A stretch of DNA of 64,000 nt from Imbricaverruca yamaguchii. Taxonomy: Eukaryota > Arthropoda > Thecostraca > Neoverrucidae. The stretch covers positions 2,327,001 through 2,391,000 of the forward strand of contig JAOTOL010001613.1 in the NCBI GenBank assembly GCA_034440575.1, read 5' to 3'. Both the position numbers and the translations under genes were made by a program. The notes under the pieces are model-generated. The model saw only the letters and a list, made by a program, of their open reading frames with translations. It did not search any database and was not told the origin of the DNA. Each line of letters starts with the position of its first letter. Within the stretch, counting starts at the first letter, position 1. Below are positions 43,207 to 52,554 of this stretch, piece after piece.

Positions 43207-45100
43207 ATTATATATATGTATGTATATACATGCGTATATATATACACATATATACATACGTACGATACGTGCGTATATATACCTATGGTGGATATTCATG
43301 TCTTTTAGCAGTGTTCATATTTATTGTAAACGTCAAGTCAGGTCATCGAGGTATAGCTTAAAACATCCCAAGTCTAAGCACATTCCAGGGATTTTGCGGA
43401 CTCAAATACGGACCATTGCGAGGTAAGAGTGACCAGACCAGGATAATTTTATACGCCGAGTACATTCCTGATATGATTCAGGTTCACAACTTCGATTTCG
43501 AAGTTGAAGCAATAAATACTTCTTGGAACATTTATTTTAAACAGATTTGGATTCGTGCTTTTCAAAATGATGGTAGAATATACTTGGTTTTATCTTGGTG
43601 GTAAACATTACCTTTTCCTGAGAGCCATCTTTTTCGAACATAGTTCAGCAGTTCATCACATACTCCAGGCATTTAACCTTCACAGATCGATGGCATTGAC
43701 CTTTGAGCGTATCACCTGTGTCAGACTAAGGCTGGTGACTGAATGCATCCCGACATTAACCTGTGTGACCAGACCTGAAAGGTCAACTAAAAGGTAAATA
43801 AAATATGTGTTCCTAGCAACTACAAGATGAACGATATGACCAAATATTGGGTTTACTCCATCTCTCTATCTTGCTTAGAAGAAATGGTGATGTATAAATT
43901 CACCGCCCGTCTCGCACTGCCAGTTATAATACCTTTTTGTTGGGGAAAATAACCATCATTCAGAATTTCTGTGATCTGAAAATTATGTAGTCGAAATCCC
44001 AGGAAATTCCAGTTGCAAGCGGAAGGTTCGAATGGATTGGCACTTCACTCTGCCTGTTTCCAACGTGTTTTTTAATCAATAACCATGATTTTCTTCCGTA
44101 GCTTGTTGCTAATGTCGCCTCACTCGTGTTGAGGCTATTTTCCTGCTCCTATGCACACTGGCGATCAGATACTATCATTCTCAATTAATTTCCACTTTTG
44201 CTTCACTTCCACAACTTTCTCTTACCAATTACCACTAAATTTCGGCATTATCAGGGCCAAAGTCAGCTTTGTTGTATCAATAAGCAACGCTTTGAGGTTA
44301 GCGCTCGTTCCTAGCTCTCTGAATGTGAAACATACCACGTCACATGGCGTCAAAGTCGTCTCACGAATACCGAAATATCCACTTCGACGATGGGAGGGTC
44401 ATTAAGTGATATTCATGTCTGTCTCAAAAGTATTTGATATTCTAACCACGGGTCTCTTCCTTCGTGTATAAATCCCAGGACCAAGCGCCACGCGTCGTCG
44501 CTGGATATTCCCACCTTGTCATTGGCCACACCATAGTCCCCCCGAGCCCACGCACGTGATCGGCATGCACGGGCTGTCGTTCAATAGAACCCAGTGTAAG
44601 TCGCCGTGAGAGCCGCTAGAATAAGAGAGCTATCATAAATCACGACCGACATGTGATCAAGCATAGAGGTGGTTAGAAGCTCAAATAACTGTCCGGTCAC
44701 AAACTGAGTCACGCTCTTCGCACCTCGTTCACTGGAGCTTCAGCGCCGGGCAAATACTCAGACATAGGTGCGTTCAGCACCAGACAACCAGCACTGCTCA
44801 GCAGGGTGCCCGAGTCTTCACGCAGTTTAGTTAGCTTTTAGGCGCACAGAATCGGCTCCAGAATGGGCTCAAAGGATGAAGGAAAGGTTGTGCTTGAAAT
44901 GTGCTATTATTGTTCGCTGCAATATAAGTTGGTGGCATGCAAGCGACAGGGTTTCACGTAAAGAAGGCGACTGCTCAAACTTCAAAAGACGCTCCTTGAT
45001 CCATGTCCTCATTAGAGCACCAACTAATTTTGTGAAAACTTACACCTAGATAATAACGTGAAATCTTGCACATATAATATACACGATGCTATATACATGT

Positions 45101-45111
<11 letters not shown>
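42741..45111. other. unassigned DNA with (AT)n at 43154-43203
   Basis: A perfect AT run of about 50 bp at 43154-43203 and related alternating TATACATA/TACGTACG up to 43280. No gene or transposon recognised elsewhere. Confidence 0.5.
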
Positions 45112-45174
<63 letters not shown>

Positions 45175-45262
45175 GTGTGTGTATATACGTGCATGTGTGT
45201 GTGTATGTACGTGCATGTGTGTGTATGTGTGTGTATGTGTGTGTGTGTGTTTGTGTGTGTGT
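45112..45262 (+). repeat. (AT)n followed by (GT)n microsatellite
   Basis: AT run 45112-45172, then GTGTGTATGTACGTGC-type sequence to 45262. Confidence 0.97.
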
Positions 45263-45876
45263 CATCATATAGTGCTTCTGCATGTATGCGACGTCCCATT
45301 TCTCCTCACCATCCGCCCCATTTCTGCCGCCCGCTCTCTAATCCATCGCATCATTAACCCGTGAGTGACGAGCTAGATTTTCTTCTTTCTGTTTTTTTAT
45401 CTTCAATAAAGATCGAGTCGCTGTCGCCAGCAAGCTCGTTAATTTGTCGAAAGTGTTCCCCATGAAGTAATATTTGCATGATATGGAATTTCCTCCATTT
45501 TACCATCACTGGATTGGACACTGTCCATAATTATGTTCCAAAATACTTTTGCACATAATTGGTAGCTATGCTTTTGTTATTTGAGCTTTGTGATATCGAA
45601 TCAAAGAAACCAAAAACACCCGGGCAGTTGTATATGAGTGACCTCCAAAGCCAGCAGTCTCACAGAGATGCGTTCCAAAAATGTCCCCTGGCGCTACCTC
45701 CGATGATTGTTCCTCCGAAGATTTCATAAATGGTGTAGAATGCATACGTGGAACAGGTCACCAATTCAGCTTCCTGGCACAGGTCATTTAGCTATGGCAA
45801 ACGAAAAGCATTGACACCTTAGGGGAGGGGCGGAGTCAACTCAGGCTGTCACGAATGCATGCTGAGTGCTTTGGCG
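45263..45876. other. unassigned DNA
   Basis: No feature recognised. Confidence 0.4.
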
Positions 45877-46565
45877 GTGTTGGCCTCTCCAGGGTGTGGA
45901 GCGGACTGTGAGGCAGTGCTGGCCCTCTGGTAGTGTTGGCCTCTCCAGGGTGTGGAGCGGACTGTGTGGCGGTGCTAGCCCTCTGGTAGTGTTGGCCTCT
46001 CCAGGGTGTGGAGCGGTCTGTGTGGCGGTGCTGGCCCTCTGGTAGTGTTGGCCTCTCCAGGGTGTGGAGCGGACTGTGTGGCAGTGCTGGCCCTCTGGTA
46101 GTGTTGGCCTCTCCAGGGTGTGGAGCGGACTGTGTGGCAGTGCTGGCCCTCTGGTAGTGTTGACCTCTCCAGGGTGTGGAGCGGTCTGTGTGGCGGTGCT
46201 GGCCCTCTGGTAGTGTTGGCCTCTCCAGGGTGTGGAGCGGACTGTGTGGCAGTGCTGGCCCTCTGGTAGTGTTGACCTCTCCAGGGTGTGGAGCGGACTG
46301 TGTGGCAGTGCTGGCCCTCTGGTAGTGTTGACCTCTCCAGGGTGTGGAGCGGACTGTGTGGCAGTGCTGGCCCTCTGGTAGTGTTGGCCTCTCCAGGGTG
46401 TGGAGCGGACTGTGTGGCAGTGCTGGCCCTCTGGTAGTGTTGACCTCTCCAGGGTGTGGAGCGGACTGTGTGGCAGTGCTGGCCCTCTGGTAGTGTTGGC
46501 CTCTCCAGGGTGTGGAGCGGACTGTGTGGCAGTGCTGGCCCTCTGGTAGTGTTGACCTCTCTGGG
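45877..46565. repeat. 56-bp minisatellite, twelve copies, upstream of AChE
   Basis: Units start at 45877 and every 56 bp to 46493, with a partial copy at 46549. Units begin GTGTTGGCCTCTCCAGGGTG and end CTGGCCCTCTGGTA; variants are TTGGCC/TTGACC, GGACTG/GGTCTG and GCAGTG/GCGGTG. All three minus frames are open through it (271 codons from 46790), so a 168-bp, 56-residue superrepeat is formally translatable. I see no other support for a gene. Confidence 0.96.
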
Positions 46566-47557
46566 CGGCAGCGTGCGGGATGACTGTGCGGCGGCGGCCG
46601 TCCTCCGCCGATGCCTCGTCAGCAGGGCGGTGTCGGCCGATTGCGTCCTGTTATGGGTTTTGGCAGGGCCGGCCGTCGGGCTCGGGCTGGTTGGCAGCGT
46701 CTCGCTGGCTCGCCGGCCGGCGGCCGTGAGGCGCGTCGTGTGCCTCTGTCGCCCTCCAGTGTCCGACCAGTCACGACGGTCCGCCAACACTCCGTCTCGA
46801 TCAGCGTCCCTGCGTCAGCACGCCCCGGTCAGTCGGCGGATCTGACTGCACCAGTCAGAGTCACATCGTCAGTCACCGGGTAGAAGCGCGTCGGTCAGAC
46901 ACCTCGTCAGTCACAGCGCGTCGCCTAGTCACCTCGTCACGCGCTGAGTCCGGTAGTGTCAGCCACAAACTGGCCTTTCCAGTCCGAGGCTCTTCTTCGT
47001 CAGCCGATTGCCTGGCCTCATCAAGGGAACACTCCGGCCTCATCAGACGATAACTCTTCTTGCCTCGTCAGACGCGAACCCTCGCGTCGACAGTCTGGCC
47101 TCGTCAGCTGGTGAGTCCGGCTTCGTCGCCGTCGTCGTCGCCGTTGTCAGAGTTTGCGACGCCTTCGTCACCGATGAGCCATTGACTGAGGCCCTCTGGC
47201 AGGCACACAAGCTCGACACTGCTCGAGCAAGAGCTGGTCTCTTCGAACTGGGCCCGTCTTCGGACCTGCAGAACACGGCGTGACGTCATCACGGTCCAAA
47301 CGCAGATCGTGACTTGACGTCTAGCAGAGCTACTCAAACCAGCCAAGAGTAGCACACAACATAAACACCAATAACATTGTGATGAACCATTTGTGAGCCG
47401 CTCAGTCAACGCTGCCCAAGACTACCCGCGCGACCTTCGAAGACGATCTCAACAGGACTGGTCGCGATGAGAGCGACTCGTCACGTGTGAGGAGGCTGAG
47501 AGTGTCGGAAGAGGTGTCCGGTGTCGGTGGCGGGTGGGCCTCACTCCCTCTCCGGCC
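46566..47557 (+). promoter_or_regulatory. CpG-rich 5' region of acetylcholinesterase
   Basis: GC- and CpG-rich sequence directly before the AChE start codon, with no TATA box that I can place. It is dotted with CCTCGTCAG/CCTCATCAG (46611, 47028-47055, 47065, 47097), and contains a donor-like GTCAGCTGGTGAGT at about 47104. The latter could end a 5' UTR exon, but the coding exon also reads back without an acceptor close to the ATG. Promoter status is inferred from position and composition. Confidence 0.5.
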
Positions 47558-48378
47558 ATGGAACGTCTGCCGTCGACAGCGGTACGGTTTTGGATCTGCG
47601 TGGCCATCACGCAGGCGATCGGCGTGGCCGGCGTGGAGGACATGCCGCTCACCGACCTGCTGAAGGAGATGACCCAGAAGCAGCGGAGCCGCAGCGGCGC
47701 GAGCGAGCCGCGCGTCCACCCGCCGCACAGCCGCGATCCGCTGGTCGTGGAGACGCGCGACGGCCTTGTCCGCGGCTTCCGCAAGCAGGTGTTCGGCAAG
47801 AGCTTGGACGTCTTCTACGGCATCCCCTTCGCCGAGTCGCCGGTCGGTGACCTCCGCTTCAAGAGGCCGATCCCGATCGCGCCGTGGGAGGGCGTGCTGA
47901 ACGCCACGCGCCTGCCCAACTCGTGTCCTCAGGAGACGTTCAACTACTTCCCCGGCTTCCGCGGCGAGGAGATGTGGAACCCCAACACGCCGCTGTCTGA
48001 GGACTGCCTCTACCTCAACATCTGGGTGCCGTCGGGGTTCCGGCAGCCGATGGCGCCGCGCACCGAGGTGCTCGTCTGGATCTACGGCGGCGGCTTCATG
48101 GGCGGCACCTCCACGCTGGAGGTGTACGACGCCGACATCCTCTCCATCGAGTCCAACCTGATCGTGGCGTCAATGCAGTACCGGGTGGGCGCGTTCGGCT
48201 TCATGTACCTGGGCCACCCGGAAGCGCCCGGCAACATGGGTCTGTTCGACCAGTCGCTGTCGCTGCGCTGGCTCAGAGACAATATCGCCTTTTTCGGCGG
48301 AAAGCCCGAGTCGCTCACCATCTTCGGAGAGAGCGCAGGAGCCGCCAGTGTTAGCGTACATTTCCTGAGCCCGTACAG
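47558..48378 (+). CDS. Ace: AChE exon 1 (signal peptide to catalytic serine)
   Basis: Codons 1-273 plus two bases (AG) of codon 274, ending TACAG|GTGAGG. Read on unspliced, the frame stops at TGA 48380-48382. One large GC-rich exon. Confidence 0.95.
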
Positions 48379-51300
48379 GTGAGGCGAAAATAGCAAATAG
48401 CAACACTTTTAGTCACCCATATAATTAAAACAAGCAAGTTGTCTCCTAGGTTATACCTGGCTGTAGTTTGCCCCAGCATACCACCTGAATTTACCACTTT
48501 CACTGGCGTCTAAATGGAAATAAATAAGGTCTTGTTTTACTCCCCATGCAAAGCATCCACATAAAGATTAAAGACGATGATAGTATGTCAGTGAGAGATA
48601 TCCTACCTCATAACCAAATACTATAATATATAAATACGGTCAGCAGCTCAGCAGGATTATTTCTTAGGAAAGGACGATACCGAAGGTACTACCCCTCCCC
48701 TAGGATGCCCAGGCGTCCTTCTCGACGGGGTGCCCCATACCTGAGGATACTTCTGTTCGGTGAAGAGTGCGCCCTTCCTTGAACATTTTATGGGTAAAGG
48801 AGCGATGATTATGTTCGCAAATTCCGTGCATGGGTGCAAGATCATATTCACAATTATACACTTTAAAAAATGATTAGCACCCCTTGGGTGCTACTTCAGA
48901 TGTCAAATTCCAGCACCACAGGCCTGCTTGAATTAAGCACCTTTCTGGAGTTGGAGCAAAAGGACCACCCCTGGATGGCCTCCCTTTCTGACTACTACAC
49001 ATCAGACCCCACAAGACCAGGATGCCCCATGGCCGCTGAGATGGAATGTAGCGCTTCACTACTTCACTATAGCGAGCCCATAATGCCCCTAAATTTGCTG
49101 AGATCCTGTTCTCCTCGGGCTCTCTACGGCAGGAACGGGATCAGGCACCCAAACCAGGCAGACAATGTGCGGGCCAACTTCAGCTGTGCCCACACAATGG
49201 CAATGGAGAGCCAACTTCATTTGTGCTCTCTAGGCACCCCGTGAAGACACGCACGGCGTTGCTTCTAGTTTTCTAGGAAGTACAGAAATTCAGAAACAAA
49301 GAAAACCTACTTCAACAATTCGACACAGCGCATTCAAACATTCAGGCTTACGCACATTTGCTCACCTACATTTGCCGTGCATATGTACATTGGTACGCAC
49401 GTCATTACCTGCATTTATCTTGAAGTTACCCACAAACTCTAATGGACAGAACTATGCAAGAACACCCAGTGCTTCCGGTGGACTAGCATGCACAGTTACA
49501 GTTTCCTTTGATAGTTAGCCAGTTCGTGTTCCCACCAAATGACACCGAAAGATGTCCAGGTCTTCATTCATACTTCCACGCCCGAAACATGGCCCATACC
49601 TGCCGGGAAAGTGCTCTTATTCGAAATGTTAACTTCCTCCATTCTGGACGTTAGGCATGTTTTATAATTTAACTGAAATGCGTGTTCTCGCCTCTGACTC
49701 CTTGGTTCCCATGTTGCTAGGTGCAGGCAACGTTCAGTAACACATCCCGCCTCTGGTTTCCGTGTTCCTAGGTGCAGGCAACATTCAACAGCATGTCAAT
49801 GTTACCTATATCTCACTTTGGTAGTAGCTTTTACCACTGACTGACCTGACTCCGCCATGACAAAAAATGTTTCAATATATTCGACCACATATCGAACAAT
49901 AGGGATTCCAGCTCTGAGCACGGGCATAACAGCTCCCAGGCATGTCAGACATCTCATGCATGGTCTTGTCTTCACGGCCCTAGTCAGCCCCAAAGTGGAG
50001 GTGAACGACCACAGGTCTCAGGCATCCTTTTCATGCCATCTATCATCTATCAGGTGCAATAAAAACACATCCGCTATAGCTCTACACCTACATCCTCAGA
50101 TGCACTTGCTGGCCCATTGAGACGGTTTCCTGAAGGGCACCTCGGACCCACCAGAAGCGAAGGGCAGCTGTCCCCTCACCCCTCCCCCTAGGATATTTCT
50201 TCATCGAATAGACAAGAGGTATTGTTCAGCAATTTCTTCCATTCACTGTGGCTGCGCTGTATCATCGTGCTGTAATGACTGCATGCACAGACAGCCGTGA
50301 CGGCATTGCGGTCGTGCCGTGACGACTGCCTACCATGTAGCAGCCATGACTTAGCTAAATACATGGCCTACTAAATAACCACAGCTGGAGTTTCCTATAC
50401 GCTTACTCGACTAATCCCTCTTCCGCAATAATCTCGCATTTTGCTATTGTGACCCATTTTCCAATGCTTCCTTCGCGCCCCCATCTCAGTCGCTGCCAGC
50501 CGGCGTCCCCCCTGCCACCATGTGTCTGGGGGCTGGGCCGGCCGTGACGACTGCAAGCTGTGCCCCCCACCTCAGTCGCTGCCAGCCGGCGTCCCCCCTG
50601 CCACCATGTGTCTGGGGGCTGGGCCGGCCGTGACGACTGCAAGCTGTGGCCCCCACCTCAGTCGCTGCCAGCCGGCGTCCCTCCTGCCACCATGTGTCTG
50701 GGGGCTGGGCCTGTCGTGACGACTGCAGGCTGTGCCCCCCACCTCAGTCGCTGCCAGCCGGCGTCCCTCCTGCCACCATGTGTCTGGGGGCTGGGCCCAC
50801 CGTGACGACTGCAGGCTGTGGCCGACAGTCGCGAGTACGTGAACCGCGGCATCCTGCAGAGCGGCACCATCAACGCGCCCTGGAGCATCATGACCAAGGA
50901 GAGGGCGCACCGCGTGGCCGTCACACTGATCGACGACTGCGGCTGCAACTCCACCCGACTGGACGGCCACCTGGCGGACGTGATGCGCTGCATGCGGGAG
51001 GTCAGCGGCGGCGTGTCGCGCCGCTCCGGGGCTCAGCGTGGGGCCGGGTGCGCGGTGGTCAGCAGGATGTGTCCGGGTGTTCTGTGGTCCCCTCACCAGG
51101 GTGTGTCGCGGTGTGTTGCGGTCCCTTTACCAGGGTGTGCCGGGGTATGCTGGGATCCTCTCACCAGGGTGTGTTGAGGTATGCTGGGATGCTACCATCG
51201 GGGTGTGCCGGGGTATACTGCAATTATCTCACCAGGGTGTGTCTGGAGCTGCGAGGATGCTCTCACCAGGGTGTGCCGGGACCTCCTGGGGTCGACCCAC

Positions 51301-52554
51301 CAGGGTGTGTCGGGATATGCTGGGATCCTCTCACCAGGGTATGTCGGGATATGCTGCAAACCTCTCACCGGGTATGTCGGGATCTGCTGGGATCCTCACA
51401 CCAGGGTGTGTCGGGGTATGCTGGGATGCTACCACCAGGGCGTGTCGGGGTATGCTGCAATTATCTCATCAGGGTGTGTCAGGATTCGCGAGGAGGCTCT
51501 CACCAGGGTGTGTCCGGACGTGCCAGGTGTCGTGGCAAGATCTGTCCGCCAAGCAGTGGAACTCATATGGCGGAATCCTGGACTTCCCGTCAGCGCCGAC
51601 GATCGACGGCGACTTCCTGCCGCAGCACCCCATCGACATGCTCAAGCAGGGCGACTTCCGGCACACGGAGCTGCTTCTAGGCAGCAATAAGGATGAAGGC
51701 AAGCTCAACGGCGGCGCGGCTTTACCCTCTAAAAGCCTTGGGTCTAGACGATACTTGCATTGTCGACTGACGGTCAAATTAATATGTTCAACAATACTTT
51801 GGAGGTGTAGGGCCTCGGTTCAGATTACTCCAGTGTGGCTGTTGCCATGCCACCTCCACCACCTGGCAAGAGTTTTCTAATCGGAGGATGTAGGTCTATA
51901 TGTAAAGATGAACACGTTTGAATATACAAATTTTGCATTTGCTTCATCTCAATCTCCCATGGCAATGCTTGAGTCATTTTGAGTTCAGCGGGGGTAGTTC
52001 AGGAGTGTGAAATTAACTAATTCGTGGAATTTTGTTCTCACATGGCCAAGGACGAAATTCCTTTCATCCTGCGATTAAGTGGTCACTGAGTATTTAAGTG
52101 CATTATAAGAAGTCCTTCCTTACTCCTTGCTCCTCATATGATAGGCAAATCACCTTCCGAAAATTGACAATCTATGTCTTCCCATTGCGTACCAAGATCG
52201 AAGCCCATACCATGCAGATGCTGAAGTTGTCTGGTTGGCAAGGCAGCAGACAACTGTTTCGATTGCATGTGATTAAGGTGTGGAAGGGTAAGCAACAAAT
52301 TGTACAAGCATGTTCGATAAGACAATTTAGGCTGTCTGATAGCAACAGGCGTTGGCTTGTCAAATAGGAGGAAGATGACCGAATCGTGAACACATCCTAT
52401 GGTGCTTGCAGGTACCTACTTCATCCTATACGATTTCATGCAGTTCTTCAAGAAGGACGATCCAAGCTTTCTAGAGCGGTCCAAGTTTTTGGAGATAACG
52501 GAAACAATCTTCGACTCGCTGGATGAAATGGAAAAACTGGCAATAATTTTCCAG
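47558..52554 (+). CDS. Ace: acetylcholinesterase, Drosophila Ace type, first four coding exons (436 codons)
   Basis: Hydrolyses acetylcholine at synapses. Exons: 47558-48378, 50829-51000, 51527-51698, 52412-52554; phases 2, 0, 1, 0 fit at every join. The chosen ATG (CCGGCCATGG) starts a signal-peptide-like segment (AVRFWICVAITQAIGVAG, residues 8-25). Further along are glycosylation site N115-A-T, the Cys123-Cys150 pair, the choline-site tryptophan W140 in YFPGFRGEEMWNPN, the oxyanion-hole glycines 177-179 (YGGGF) and catalytic S259 in FGESAG. Exons 2-4 supply NRGILQSGTINAPWS, DDCGCNS, QWNSYGGILDFPSAPTIDG and catalytic E388 in SNKDEGTYFILYDF. The YFPGF.GEE block favours the Ace (ace-2) rather than the ace-1 paralogue. 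The part with the catalytic histidine and the C-terminus was not found, so the gene runs past the window or across a large intron. Confidence 0.95.
48379..50485. other. AChE intron 1, unique part
   Basis: AT-richer than the exons. 49340-49415 contains CTTACGCACATTTGCTCACC-like text resembling a few units of the 16-bp array at 14322-14612. No gene recognised. Confidence 0.5.
50486..50828 (+). repeat. 86-bp minisatellite, four copies, abutting AChE exon 2
   Basis: TCAGTCGCTGCCAGCCGG recurs at 50486, 50572, 50658 and 50744 (86-bp steps). Each unit ends GACTGCARGCTGTG. In the last unit this runs into the real acceptor GCCGACAG|TCGCGAG, whereas the earlier units continue with CACCTCAG|TCGCTGCC, a similar but more pyrimidine-rich acceptor. 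Confidence 0.93.
50829..51000 (+). CDS. Ace: AChE exon 2
   Basis: The T after GCCGACAG completes serine 274. The frame reads REYVNRGILQSGTINAPWSI and ends HLADVMRCMRE before GTCAGC. The boundary is fixed by phase and by alignment of SPYSREYVNRG with the family pattern. Confidence 0.92.
51090..51526 (+). repeat. ~34-bp minisatellite filling AChE intron 2
   Basis: About 13 copies of a unit like CTCACCAGGGTGTGTCGGGA plus TATGCTGGGATCCT (steps 51095, 51129, 51163 and on). It occupies nearly all of the 526-bp intron. The last unit (CTCACCAGGGTGTGTCCGGA) leads straight into the real acceptor GTGCCAG|GTGTCGTGG. Confidence 0.92.
51527..51698 (+). CDS. Ace: AChE exon 3
   Basis: 57 codons plus one base: VSWQDLSAKQWNSYGGILDF, then PSAPTIDGDFLPQHPIDM and ending LLGSNKDE|G. 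The donor is GAAG|GCAAGC, a GC type. Confidence 0.93.
51699..52411 (+). other. AChE intron 3, GC-AG type
   Basis: The split glycine codon G|GT and the conserved DEGTYF join force the donor to be AAG|GCAAGC and the acceptor TGCAG|GTACC. AG|GCAAG is the known consensus of GC-AG introns. The body contains no recognised repeat. Confidence 0.88.
52412..52554 (+). CDS. Ace: AChE exon 4
   Basis: Reads TYFILYDFMQFFKKDDPSFL, then ETIFDSLDEMEKLAIIFQ, ending on a whole codon before GTAAGC. Matches the family segment just after the catalytic glutamate. Confidence 0.93.

Noticed and set aside
45975..46790. 271-codon minus-strand frame
   Set aside because: Produced by a 56-bp repeat read successively in three frames.
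47534..47557. Upstream start of the AChE frame at a GTG
   Set aside because: The first ATG, at 47558 in good context, gives a proper signal peptide.
50822..50828. Starting AChE exon 2 earlier, giving ADSREYV
   Set aside because: The phase left by exon 1 (two bases) only fits an exon starting at 50829.
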